From Cordia subcordata (lineage: Eukaryota; Streptophyta; Magnoliopsida; Boraginales; Cordiaceae), in the NCBI GenBank assembly GCA_028554755.1, contig JAPTOF010000005.1, positions 13,118,001-13,182,000 of the forward strand: a stretch of DNA of 64,000 bases, written 5' to 3'. Of this stretch, positions 20,794 through 32,909 are shown piece by piece. The stretch's first letter is position 1. Each line of letters opens with the position of its first letter. Below the pieces are notes generated by a model that worked only from the letters and a program-made list of their open reading frames with translations, had not been told where the DNA came from and searched no databases. Both the position numbers and the translations under genes were made by a program.

Positions 20794-21658
20794 TTTACAC
20801 AGATTGCACACATTACACATACTGCACATTTTACACACTTTACACACGCTATACACAATACACACATTACACAGACTACAATCATTACGCATACTATGCA
20901 CACTACACATTTTATACGCACTACACATATCACACACATTACACACTTTACATATACTACACACAACACTCACTTTACATGCATTACATAGTACACATTT
21001 TACACACACTACTCACTTTACACAAGCTACACATATTACACACAATACACACTACAAACGTCGACACACTACACTCTTTACACATATTACACACACTAAA
21101 CATTATAGACATTATATACACCACACATTACACACACTACACACTAAAGGCACTATACACTTTATGCACATTACACACACTACACACTTTATGCATACTA
21201 CATAATATACACTACATACATTATATACTTTATACACACTACACGTATTACGCACACTATGTACATACATTATACACGATGCATATACTATACACATCAG
21301 ACTCACTATATAATTTACACAGACTAAACACAATACACACATTGCACACACTATACACGTTGCATACATTACACACAATCTATACATTACTCATTACACA
21401 CGTTATACACATACACATTACACATATTACACAATGCACACTACGTAATATGTGTAAAGTGTATGTAAAGTATGTAGTGTGTGTAGTGTATGTAAAGTCT
21501 TGGTTGTGTTGTTTGTGTAACATGTGTAGTATGCGTATAGCATGTAATTTATGTAGTATGTTAGTGTGCGTAATGTGTCAAATGTATATAGTGTGTGTAA
21601 AGTGTATAGTGTATGTAGGGTGTATAACATGTATAATGCGTGTTGTGTGTGTAAAGTT
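20794..21658. repeat. Degenerate TACACA array with a strand switch in the middle
   Basis: From 20794 to about 21441 the + strand is a degenerate tandem array of TACACA/TTACACACAC words. At TACGTA (21442-21447) it flips. From 21448 to 21658 the + strand carries TGTGTA/GTAAAGTGTATG words, the complement of the first part. The whole is an imperfect inverted repeat of about 865 bp with arms of about 650 and 210 bp. Long open frames across it are products of period-3-compatible repeats, not genes. Confidence 0.8.
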
Positions 21659-21773
21659 TTTTGATGTGAGGCTTGAATGCTCGTTGGAGAGTTTCCAAGC
21701 TTGTTTGGCAATTAAAGGCCGATTGAAACATTGAAGCTCGATTAAACCATTGGAGGTCTAGAAAACTCAACCC

Positions 21774-23230
21774 TCAAGCGTATTTTATTGTGGTGAGATA
21801 GTCCCACCTAAGCCGGTATATGCCTTTTGAAATCTTCCGACCCCGAAAGAAATTAGCAATCATAGTTGATAGCTTTTTGCAGACTGTTTTTGGAATCTCA
21901 AACAGAGACATGATGTAAAAGGGTAAAGCTTGAGCCACTAAATGTATCTTTAACCCCTCAGACAATAATAACTCTTTCTAGCTTGCTAACTTCCAAGTGA
22001 GCTTTTCCTTACTCCAACCAAGTGTTTGATTTAGATTTTCTCCGCTCCACCAGGATGCCCAAGTACATCCCTATTTCTCAAGTTCAAAGATCCTTAGAAT
22101 ATCCTTGATTCCATCTTTGGTGGGCTTTGGTGTGTGGGCAATGAATTAAATGCAAGATTTGTTCAAACCAATTTTTGATCATAGCTGCTTCCTGATAGTT
22201 CACACTGAGAAAAAATAGTGAGTCATCTGCAAAAAATAAATGTGTAACAACTAGACAATCATGAGCCATCGAAATACCTTTTTATAAGGCTTCTTTGAAA
22301 ATAGTCGTTAAAAATTGTTGAGATGGAATGGGTGAGGATGACAAATAACGAAGGAGAGAGAGAATCGCCTTGTCAGATGCCCCTGGCTTTCAATGGGGGA
22401 TCCATTGACCAAAATGGAGTAGCTCATTGTGGTAATGCATCTCTGAATCCATTCGACCCATGTACAGTCAAACCTAGACAACGAAGTACATCCAAGAGGG
22501 AGTCCATTCAACCTCATCTTATGCTTTTTGCATATCAACTTTAATAGCGTTTTTAATCTTCGGGGTAAGGGCCATATTTGTTCGATTGATGAAGGAAGAT
22601 TAGTAGACCCGTTTTGGAATTGTTTGATGATCTTACAGATATTATCGGCAATTTCATTCTAGTATCTTCAAAAGAAGACACCAGAAAAACCATTTGCGCG
22701 CCGAGGCTTTGTTCACTTCAAGATCCCATGCTGCTTTTTCAGCCTCCTCTCGGCTCACCAACTTTGTGAGTTCCCTGTTCATGTCTTCATTTACAATTGG
22801 GTCGATGTATTGGAGGATAAGCTCATAGCTCCGTGGCCCAATTGTATCAAACACTTTTTTCAAGCAATGAAGAGCGTGGGCTTCGATGGAGGAGAGATTC
22901 TCAATCCAGCTCCCATCTTCAGTTTGTAACCTCAAGATTCTATCAGGCTTGCTGTCTTGTAACATTATGAAAAAAGCTCAAGTTGTGATCACAGACCTTC
23001 AACCATTTGATCCGGGCTCTATCAGCCCAATATTTTTTCTTCATTCGCCAAAAGCCTATTAAGGTGATCCATAAACTCTTGGGCCTTGTTTTCATCGAAC
23101 TGGTTCGTGACTATTAACATGATCCATAAACTCTTGGGCCTTATTGTCATCGAACTGGTTCGTTGATAGAGCTCATCATGTTCCTGTTTGTCACAAAGCC
23201 AATTTCCTTGCTGTTGTTCTTAAAACGCGG
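21774..23230 (-). pseudogene. Decayed LINE (L1-type) reverse-transcriptase region
   Basis: Minus-strand fragments in the expected order encode LINE ORF2 pieces. They run from a pre-RT stretch (DGSWIENLSSIEAH, about 22900), to WVEWIQRC with SYSILVNGSP (about 22440), to the polymerase motif FFADDSLFF (about 22233-22210), to LPFYIMSLFEIPK downstream (about 21920). They lie in different frames with stops between, so the copy is dead. Neither an endonuclease nor a clear 3' tail is visible, so both ends are truncated. A 45-bp tandem duplication (catgatccataaactcttgg unit, near 23066 and 23118) disrupts the upstream part. Confidence 0.75.
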
Positions 23231-23585
23231 CTTGCTTCAAATCCATCCAACGACGCTTACACATAAGCGATTTTCCTTAAAAGTTACATTTTTTTTTTCA
23301 AATAAGTATTTAGCTTGATTATAAAAAATTTTAAAACTCCAAAAAAATTCAGAAACAATTTTTTCAGAAGCCAAACACTCATTTTCTTCTTTTTTTTTTT
23401 TTTAAATTATTTTTTCTAAAAATTGTTAAAGAAAAGTATTTTAAAAAAATCAACACAGACGAGTCCGTATATATTAATCTTTCTAATCAAAAAAGAAGTT
23501 AATGTTAACAATATGGCGAACAATATCTGCTAGACCCCATCAACACCATTCCGAACGCGAACATAGGAATATGCACAAACAAGAC

Positions 23586-24179
23586 ATGAGCACCAACAAT
23601 GATGCCAACAATACGAAGCAGAAGCAGAAGAAGAAAAGCAGCAAAGCAGCAGAAAGAGATGAGGTTGAAGAGCTGCTTCAGGCAGCAGAAGATGAAATAT
23701 TCCTCAAGATGAGCTTGAATTCTCACATGGCGCGTGGCTCTTCTTCTCAATTCATTGACCCAGATCTTGATCGACGCTTCCAAGCTCTCAAATCCAAGAA
23801 ACCCAATACCAGTAACAATGATATCACAAGCACGCGACAGAACCCAATTAAAGCAACTGATGAAAAAGTGATCAATCATGTTAATGGTGGTGGTGGTGAC
23901 GATGATGATCTGTTTGCTAGATTTGCAGCTTTAAAGAGTAGTCTTCCTTCTTATCAGCAGAAGCAGCAGCAGCAAGTTGAATACCATGATGGTCATGGTG
24001 GTGGTGGTGATGATGATGATGATGAAGATGAAGTAGAGAAGGTGATAAAGTGGGCCATGGATGCTGCTAGGCTTGACCCTTCTCCACCTTCTGATACTGA
24101 TGATGAACTACAAGATGACGATGACGATGGTGAAGACGATGATGTTGTCGAAAAAGGCAAAAAGGGTAAAAGAAGATAA
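23586..24179 (+). CDS. Small acidic/basic protein with a Lys-rich N-terminus and Asp-rich tail
   Basis: The single-exon frame encodes 197 residues from the ATG at 23586. The frame is open further upstream to 23502, but the truncated paralogue suggests the start at MSTNND. A Lys-rich N-terminus is followed by an amphipathic acidic helix candidate (ERDEVEELLQAAEDEIFLKM). Then come DPDLDRRFQALKS and the similar LFARFAALKSSLPS, an Asp/Gly run, VEKVIKWAMDAARLDP with SDTDDEL, and a mixed Asp-rich and KGKKGKR end. The RF-ALK words and the VEKV-AAR-D helix are reminiscent of ANCHR/ZFYVE19-type proteins that bind ESCRT-III, but no FYVE or B-box is present. Function is therefore left open. Codon use and a partial duplicate at 17.7 kb support a real gene. 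Confidence 0.72.
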   Translation: MSTNNDANNTKQKQKKKSSKAAERDEVEELLQAAEDEIFLKMSLNSHMARGSSSQFIDPDLDRRFQALKSKKPNTSNNDITSTRQNPIKATDEKVINHVNGGGGDDDDLFARFAALKSSLPSYQQKQQQQVEYHDGHGGGGDDDDDEDEVEKVIKWAMDAARLDPSPPSDTDDELQDDDDDGEDDDVVEKGKKGKRR

Positions 24180-25338
24180 TTGTTACTAAGATTGCTTTTT
24201 GGTTAACCTTTATAGTCTTGGGTAGAATTGTGTTTATTTTCTTATATTTTGCTCTTTCATTTTAATGATATATAATATGATTGAGAATCATAATAAATGG
24301 GATCTTTGTTTTCTTTATGAAGAATTTAGAATTTTCTCTTCTTCTATGATATGGACATGACCATTAGTTTTTGGGAATTTGGAAGATTTAATTGTCGTGT
24401 TCTATAAGCATATATTTCATAAGCAGTTTCTTTATTTTGTTCCAGTTTGCATCATAATGATTCTCAATGTTGAGTGTCTTTGTAGAATTTCAGTTTGTTG
24501 CTTTTGCTCGGACCATTTCATATATGATGCTTTCCTTTTGCAATTTTGGAACTTCCTCAACTTCACATATTCAATTAAGCATATGAAATGATGTTAGAGC
24601 TTGGGTTTTCCACATGCATATTGATAATTTTGTAATCCTTTTAGCTTGGGTGTATCTTGTAATTGTGCATGATGTTATAGTACTACTGGATAATCTTTTC
24701 ATTCCCTGTTCATTCTGTTCCTGATTTATTTGAGTTCTTGTTAATATCGGATATGATAGATGGCAGAGAAATCAAATAATTTTTGCCGAATGAGTACTAA
24801 AGAAGTTCTAATTTTTTTTTTTTTGGTCATTATTGTCCTGCTTTTAGCTAATATTTGGATTAAAAACAATCATGCACAAATAACCTTAATTTGATTTTTA
24901 TAATATTTTTATAACTAGATGATGGTCAATGTCTCTGGTGGAATTCAAATTACTTTCAGATTTGTTTTGTATACAGGAACTCAGTTTGGAATTTACTTGC
25001 AGACATGTATTAAATCTTAATGTGTCTTGTGAGTACATGTATACTGAAAATTGCCCTGCTATTTTATGAGGTTTCCTAACATCAGCTTGATCTGCAAAAC
25101 TATTATTGGTGGTCAGCTTATCTCTGTTTCTCATGCATATATCAGTAGTCTCCGGTTTGGTTCTTAGAAGGCAAAGTTGTAGAATAATGCAATTGGTCAT
25201 AGAAGGACTAAAGGTATGGAAGGATCCATTAGTAGTTTCTCTTCATTTGGATATTCTGCATGTTATGAGAGGGATATTGAGCAGGGAAGATATCAATGAC
25301 AATTAAGAATATTGGTGATTAGCTAGATTAAGAACTGA

Positions 25339-25665
25339 CCTAATTTAGCATGGATCCAGTGCCTTACCCCGCATCTTGAGATTATGCTAAGTGAGGACTA
25401 ATTTGTTTCAGTTTCAGTCCATGTCAATTTTTGACTATTCAGACGTGCAAACTTCCGAGTTGTATCCCTTCTAATTCCTTTTAGAAACTTCTTAGAATTC
25501 ATGCGTATTAGTTATCAAAGAATGAAGTGGGAATCATGTTGCGTTCCTGGCTCTGAAGTTAAATAAATCTCAAACAAGAATGCCCTATAATCTTCTGAAA
25601 ATATAGTTGTGGGGAAGGATCTTATTATACGATGAAAGGACTTTGTTTTCTGGGGACTCTTTCAT
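25339..25665. repeat. Diverged direct repeat, first copy
   Basis: This pairs with 26551-26870. Shared words in order are ctatttagcatngatccag, a gcatct-ga-atgct block, aatttgtttcag, gaattcatgc, gaagtggg, aaggatctta and atgaaaggact. Identity looks moderate, with many small indels. Within the region a second 75-bp tandem duplication (cagaaaatgga-tccttc-tag) lies at about 25835 and 25910. Confidence 0.6.
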
Positions 25666-26550
25666 TGATTAGCAATTACAACATGCTAGGTCTATCTCCT
25701 CCTTCTAACTATTGGACTTCATGGCTAATTTCCCGAGTTTCTACCTAAAATTTTGCATATGTTCCTGACAGGAGTAGCATAATCTTGATTCAGGAGCATT
25801 GTCCAGACTCCATTAATCAATTTTGAAATATTGTCATCAGAAAATGGAAATCCTTCTTAGATTGATTTATCATTTCACTTTACTGGGTAATGGCATTTAG
25901 AAACATTGTTATCAGAAAATGGAGGTCCTTCCTAGACTGAGAGTGGTTTGACTTTACTAGGTAGCATGCAGCGAAAAAGCATAGTTCTTTTCAAGTTTAC
26001 AAGTACAAGATCCCATTGGTAGATACAATTTTCATTTTGTTTGTGATTAATATTCACGGGTTGCCAAATGTATTTGCAAGGTCTAGCTGCTGTCGTTGTG
26101 CTTTACAATGCGAAGGCTTTGACTTTTCATCTCCAGGTTAAGGATTGAGGTTTCTGGTGAAAGTCTTGATGAATTTCTTACACTTAAAAATTTGAAGTTC
26201 ATTTTGAAGGAAGATATTTCTGAGGGTGCCGATTGAATTGGTACCAGTCTTCACTTTCCATATCACTCATTAGTCAGAGTCCTTTGAGAAAGTCCCGCAT
26301 GAATGAGACCAATAGACTTTTCGAGATGGTCTTAATTGTGAATTAGTTCTGCAAAATTTATGATTAAAAGAAAAACTGGATACTTTTATTTCATAGATCA
26401 CGAGTCACTTAAAATTGCTTCTTGTCCATGAACCTTGTAAGTCTTATTAGTTGTATCCTGTTAAACCTCCAAATAATGGCGAACCAAACTAAGGCTTTAT
26501 CCTGCTAGATGGGATCAGCAATCTACTTAAACCTTTGAGTTTAATTCATC

Positions 26551-26870
26551 CTATTTAGCATTGATCCAGACTTCAGAGGCTTAGCTCTGCATCTGGAAGA
26601 ATGCTTACATAGAGCAATTTGTTTCAGGTTTAATCCATGTGAACATTAAATTTTCCAGGGGTGGGGACTTTCAAGTTGTTTCACCTTTAACTTATTTAAG
26701 AAGCTCTGAGAATTCATGCATATTATTTATCAAAAACATGAAGTGGGTAATCAAATTAGGCTGTAACCTCTGAAGCTAAATGAATCAGTACCAAAAACAT
26801 TCTCTCATGTACTTGAGGGAAAGGATCTTACTTACTTTATTAATGAAAGGACTTCATGTGGTAGGAACTA
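26551..26870. repeat. Diverged direct repeat, second copy
   Basis: This is the partner of 25339-25665. The two copies are about 1.2 kb apart and too diverged to be a recent duplication. Confidence 0.6.
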
Positions 26871-28460
26871 TGGCATATCAATTAGTTCTTCATCTTTATT
26901 TCATTAAACAGGGACAAAATTCGCCAGTTTGGTCTCCTCTATCTTATCGTTGCGCTGCATAGCTAGCTAACCTTCATTTCCAAGTAAACTTTAACAAGTG
27001 CATCTCTGAGCTGAGTAGAGATTGCTTGGTTTGGGTGGATTGTTGTCTAAACTCCATATAATACTGAAACATCATTATCAAGTTACTCCATTAAACTCTA
27101 TCTTATTATTGGGGTGCCATAGCAATGAAACAGACTGTTCTGCATAATATAATCTGAAAATGTTTTTCATGGAGAAATTTATTAGTATGATCAACGGATT
27201 TCTACTCGATATGAATGGATAATTTCCTGAGTAGATTCTTAAAGGCTTTGTATAATGGATTGTTCTGTAGGATCAAAACTCCTTATGCTTGAATATGAAA
27301 TCCTCTATGGTCAGCTGAATCCACTGTGCTTAGCTTGAGTCCCTGTCTTTGATCTTGGCTGGGCAGTTCAGGTCATTTATAGTGTGGGAGGTTCTTCAAT
27401 TATTTGTTTAGGCGGATCATTTCACTCTGAATATCTGAAGAAAATGATGTCATCGCCCAAAGTGATATCTTTGCTGAGAAAAAAAGTTTCTAGAACTGAA
27501 AACCAGTTTGTTATAATTCTTGCAGGTTGACATGTTTGCCATCAAAATTTACTTGTTCTAGATTTTGGTTTTTAACCATTTCTCCTGTATCTTCTTCATC
27601 CTGCTGCAAAGATATTACCTCCAGAATTTTATGACATGATCTGACAAGGTCATCTTAACAAACTTCTGGAGGTTAAAAAGTTGAGACCTTCCTGAAACCA
27701 GCAGTATTCCATGACTGCAGACATCCCTGCTGGTTGACACCCCATCTTTCACTCCACATTCCGTTTTGCATTAGAGCGATAAATCAAACTGTTTTGCAAA
27801 TTGCATCCCACTTATTCTTGTATAGAAGGCTAAATGCATTGCGTGCGACTGAATAGATGGCCACATGCTAAAGTACTTGTCAGTTTGTCACTTCTAATTG
27901 GTTTAGGATCGATAGCAGAAGAGATATCCCTTATAATGTGGAATTCTTTGTTTCTTAATGCAAGTGCTGGATCCTAACTCTTTGTTAAACATGAAGTAGA
28001 AGTGTTACCTAGAGCTGCATACCCCATATACATTGGAACTTGCTGTGATTAAATTGCTTCCGCATGGACCTGTAAGTTCTTCAATAAATATTGCTTGTCA
28101 TATTGGTCAATAAGAATGTTGCTTTGCTTCGAATCACTGTGTTATTGCCTTTGTGCTGTGATTGTGAAGTATGAAGGAAAACCAACATATACAGTGTGGT
28201 CGTCTTTACCCTTTGAAGGGCCATTCAATATGTAAGGGTGGGCCGTCTTGTGCCTCAGCTGTTTCTGGAGGAGATTGAAACCATCTTTTTATAGGCGGAA
28301 TAGCCCAAGATCTTGTAAGCTGGCCTTGAAGCTTGTAATTTTCCTTTTTTTTCTTTTTTGGTGGAAGATTAAGTATTTTACAAGTATGTAATAAAAAGTT
28401 GGAGCTTCAAAGTTATGACATTGATAATGAAACGGCTTGAGATGACATTGACAGTCCGAT

Positions 28461-30314
28461 ATGTACATTCAGCTGCGGAACTTTTCACTTCTTGTGTGAT
28501 TTCTGAGATTTCCTTCACTGAACTGGAAGCATATTTGCCTTGAAGACTCGGAAAAAGTTTGGCGAAGAATTAAATAATCAAGCAACTCAATTCTGTGTAG
28601 CTTAACAATTAAACCTTTGATTTTCTTAAGAATCCATTTACATATGATAGCAACTGCCACTAAACAAACAACTTATGATAGATATTCTGAGTGAAATAAA
28701 CGACTAAAGAGTAGTACTAGAATATTAATTATAAAACATTAATTAAGAGAGGATTCTAATTCGACATATGTAATGTAAGTCTCTGTACATGTTATTGTAT
28801 AACCACACGCGTATTACATGGAGACGCTGAATTAGCCACAACCATCAGCTTTGCACTCCTGTTTGATACGTGTTCCCATATCTTAGTGCTACTTTTTGTA
28901 ATTTGTGAAAATTTCTATGGTTAATTTTGTACATCTGTTGCTTTTTTGGTACAAATTAATCAAGTCTTTTAAGGGGATGTGTAGTTGCTACCCCTTTTTT
29001 CCTCTTTTACCCCTCACTGCTAGCTCAGTTCTTCACCTCCAATAGGACTCAGACCTAGATCATCACTTTGGGAAAGAAGGAAGCAAGCAAGCGTAATTTG
29101 CTAACTTGGTAAAGGATAGGGGCTATTATTATTGCGTAAAATGAGAGGAAATTAAAAAATTATGTCAACATTAGGACTAACCATATGACCGAAAGAATGG
29201 GATAATTTGGAGATTTTATACTTTTTAGTTCATAACTTAATGAATTCCTTTTATGGTGAGAATTAATTTAATTAGCTAACTTTAGCAAACCATGGAGACT
29301 AATCTGATCACTTTTGAACAATGGGAGGTGAACTGAAATATGGTGGAAATATTGGGGCTAACTGCATAATTATCCCTTACATGATTTAACCAATATAGTT
29401 TGGTTTTTATTTAAAAAATAGCCATTTTACAGGATATACATTTTTGCAATGGCATTAATCTCATCGAAATGTCATAGGATTAATGAAATGAGCCGTTTAA
29501 ATTTTGTGATTTTATGTATTTCTACAGAGTTATTGGAGTACATTTGTTTTTCTTCATTTCACTCTCATTAATTATACCTTCGATGTTTGTTAATAATGAT
29601 TGGTCGAACTGACATATGACGTAAATCTTACATAAAGCTGTGAGTTAAATATGTGCATGTTAACGTTATAAGAAAGTATATCTATAATTATTAAGTATAA
29701 TAAATAAATATAACAAAATTCTCTCTACAAGTTTAAGTTTTTAAATGAAATGGTAATTCAAAAATAACAGTTAATAGTTCGACTAGTGCCAATATGATAA
29801 TTAACATATATAGATTAGATAACCCAAGTATTATATCTTTTGGTTAAATATTAATAAGTGGTTTTCGTTTCAGAAGAAAAATACCGAACAATTTTCAATA
29901 AATGCTTGTGTTGCCTGGGAGAATGATCCAACAGGATGGATAAATTAGGTCTCTAGCTAACTTTTCAAAGTGCTTAATGTGTCACTTAGCCCCCCAAAAA
30001 AATATTAAATATCACCTTTTTTTTTTTGCTCGGAAAAAAAAAAAAGAGGTGCTCAATGTTGAATATACATATTTTTCTGCGGTGCAAATACCTTCACACA
30101 ATTGACGAATTACTCTCGAGTCTCAAGTGTTATGATGAGATGACTACTCCATAACCAGGACTCAAACTCAAAACTTTTTGACTATTGAACTCTAATATTA
30201 TATTAATTGATTATTAATTTAAAATTTTAAAAACATTTAGTAGAAATTTATTTTGTTGATCACCTCAGTGGTGTTTATATATAGTTTATTTCATATGTTT
30301 ATAGTACAACAACG
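28461..30314. other. Intergenic, nothing recognised
   Basis: No gene, repeat pair or transposon end was recognised here, apart from A/T runs (about 30015-30045). Confidence 0.5.
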
Positions 30315-31319
30315 AAGTAAGACCTGTGATTAGTAAATTATAACTCCTTTCTGAAAAGTCATAAATACTAATTTGACCTTTTTATTAACAGAAAACAATG
30401 ATCATCCTAGTTCAAACTCTCATTTCAAGGTTTAACAATAATTTAATGACTACTAGATAATGCTTTAAAGAAATAGCACAATAAGTAAACTCATTTTAAA
30501 ACTTTTTAGTATTATTAATTCCCAAACATATCGGCATATGGATTTAACCTTTTCTAATAACGACTATTTTTCTTCCTCTTACTATACGTTCGTATATCAA
30601 AACATTCTTCTATTTTTTAGTTTGTTGATACTTAACATTTCGAAATGAGTATTCTTATTTATTTAAAACATTTGGAAAGTCAAATCAAATGACTGTCTTG
30701 TTTAGTGAATATTGTAATAATCCCATGCATTAGTTATGATTATACACTCTTTGGACGATTTTAGCCCTTCTACACGTCTTGTTTTGAAGAATATTTATAA
30801 ATAAATTTGAATATAAGATGTAGAATATAAGCTTTTATATTTGTAAACATATATAGTTAGCATGGGTTTAATTTCATCGAGAGAAACAGTGTCGGACATA
30901 AGGCTTGGTCGTTGCGGTTACACCTCAATTTTTAAATTTTTTTTTATTTTGTCAAGGTAAAAACTTAAATATATATAATTTGGCCACTCTTAAAAGATGA
31001 ATTGAAAAATTGTAAGTTAGACTTGTTCATTTCAAAATCATAAATAGAAATAGGTTGTGGTTTCAATATTTATGAAAACACACATTTTTTCCCTGTAATT
31101 TTACATACTTGGATTTTTATAGTATCGGACTTTCATTATTAAAATTGAAAACATGTCGAACACGACTTTAATCACAAAACACGTCGAGATCACGACTTTG
31201 GTCACGCTAGTTTATGTTGAAGGTTCTCTCTCATTGTTAATTTTATATAACTCCTGAGCAATGTTTTCCAATTTAGTGTGGAAAAGGCACACATTAATAT
31301 TTGGTAGCAAATTTGACCC

Positions 31320-31363
<44 letters not shown>

Positions 31364-31705
31364 CTAGCGGCAAAGAGTCCTTGTCCAATTACATTAGCGA
31401 AGCAATGTTTTTAAATATTAAGTAAGGTCCTTCATGCAAGGAATTAATTAATATGTATATTTTTACTATTAACAATTCCTTTGCCATGCACATATCACAC
31501 ATGCAGATTTATTGAGTGCAACATATACACTGAATATATATATGAGTCAGTTTCCACTGGAGATCCAACTAATCTGTATATATATTTTTCAAATTTTTAC
31601 TGCATTATCTAAATGGACGACCGATTAAAAGTCATCAGTAGGAACCCTAAAAATAAAATAATAAATCATATTAGTCACGTGATATATAAATTTTAGTTGA
31701 CAATT
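30315..31705. repeat. Upstream duplication unit A
   Basis: About 1.4 kb that recurs in order as unit B (32325-34725). Shared blocks are agtaaattataact, aactctcatttca, ctagataatgcttta, tggacgattttngccctt, gaaaacatgtcgaacacgac, tactgcattatctaaa and the CACGTG-TATAAATTTTAGTT end. Unit A lies about 3.3 kb upstream of the receptor gene and has no receptor coding sequence beside it. A (TA)n run occupies 31325-31359. Confidence 0.7.
31676..31681. promoter_or_regulatory. CACGTG G-box in unit A
   Basis: This CACGTG corresponds to the G-box in unit B at 34694-34699. It is retained, with the following TATAAATTTTAGTT, in both duplicates. Confidence 0.35.
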
Positions 31706-32324
31706 ACTATTACTAAATTAGCCCAGTTGTATTAGAAAAGATCAATCTTGCAATCGAGAAATTTGTTATTCTTTGGTGAAAAATAAAAATTACTATTGTA
31801 TAAAAAATAATTTGAAATATGTTTGGTTAAAAATGTTTTTTAAAATTCTATTTTCTTATTTAAACTTATTCAGTTTTAATCTTTTAAGTTTTAGCTTTCT
31901 AACACATAATTTTAAATATTTTGATATTTTAATTATTTATATTTTTAATTTTTTATTGTTAATTTTTTCCCTTTTTACTTCCTATCTTAAAATTTTAAAA
32001 TTTTCTCATTTTTAATTTTTTAATTTTTTTGTTTTTATTTTTAGAATTTTTTATTTTCATTTTTAAAAAATTTGATTTTATTTAATTTTATTTTTTTATT
32101 TAATACATAAAATACATTATACAAGTGCTCATGCATTAGAATGACTTAAAGATAAAAAATATAATATATATCATACAAGGACTGATATGACACTTTGAAT
32201 GGATTCAAAAAGGAAGTGGTTAATGGTATCCTAGAATTGTAAGAAACTTATATGACATTTTAAAATAGTTTAAAAAAGCAGAAGTTTAATTTAGTACAAT
32301 ATTGAAATAAGGCTTGTAATTTAC
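31706..32324. other. AT-rich spacer between the duplication units
   Basis: The spacer is very T-rich (31840-32100) and has no supported gene. A short open frame here is low-complexity. Confidence 0.5.
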
Positions 32325-32909
32325 AATTAGTAAATTATAACTTCTCTCTAAAAAGTCAAAAGCACTATTTTGACCTTTTTGTTGACAAAAAACAGGGATC
32401 ACCCTAGTTCGAACTCTCATTTCAGTTGTAACAATTATTTAATGATTACTAGATAATGCTTTAATAAAATACCACCATAACTAAAACCCATTTTCCCAAA
32501 CAGTCGGCACGTTGATTAATTTATAGTTTAAACAAACACTGATCTTATTAATCCTTTGACTTTCTTAACTTACTTTTACTGACTATTTTTCTTCATTCAA
32601 TTACTAAATGTTTGTATATCAAAATGTTCTTTTATTTTATCTTATTGATACTTCAATTTTCAAAGTGTGTGTTCTTAGATATATTCAAAACATTTAGATA
32701 TTGAAATCAACTAACTGTCTTGCATAGTGGATATTAAAATAAGCCCATGCGTAAGTTAATGATTGTGACACTCCTTGGACGATTTTGGCCCTTTTTGCAC
32801 GTCTCTTTTTTTTTTTTTTTTCGAAGAATATACACTTGACAAAATAAATTTTCCTTGTGAATATAAGCTTATATAAAATGGAATATAAGGATGGTGGTTG
32901 GACCAAAAT

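Larger units (their letters stand above)
20524..23467. mobile_element. Possible composite element with GGACTC ends
   Basis: The left boundary (tatataGGACTCATTTGGATTGG) and the inverted right boundary (GGACTCGTCTGTGTTGATT) look like short terminal inverted repeats. They enclose the TACACA array and the LINE remnant. Homology of the 23.5-kb gene to its truncated copy begins at the right boundary, which fits an insertion edge. The termini are short and diverged, so this is tentative. Confidence 0.3.
24180..28460. other. Long non-coding stretch with diverged internal duplications
   Basis: The composition here is more mixed than in the surrounding AT-rich DNA, but no protein is supported. A likely polyadenylation signal for the preceding gene (aataaatggg) lies near 24291. 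Diverged repeats inside suggest either long 3' or non-coding exons and introns of the preceding gene, or an unannotated non-coding transcript. I cannot decide between these. Confidence 0.4.

Noticed and set aside
20673..21734. A 353-codon open frame rich in Thr, His and Tyr, with similar frames on the other strand
   Set aside because: It is the conceptual translation of the degenerate TACACA array. Equivalent frames exist in several phases and both strands, which is expected of a repeat and not of a gene.
31773..32015. 80-codon Phe/Leu/Ser-rich frame between the duplication units
   Set aside because: It is a translation of a T-rich tract with no sign of selection.
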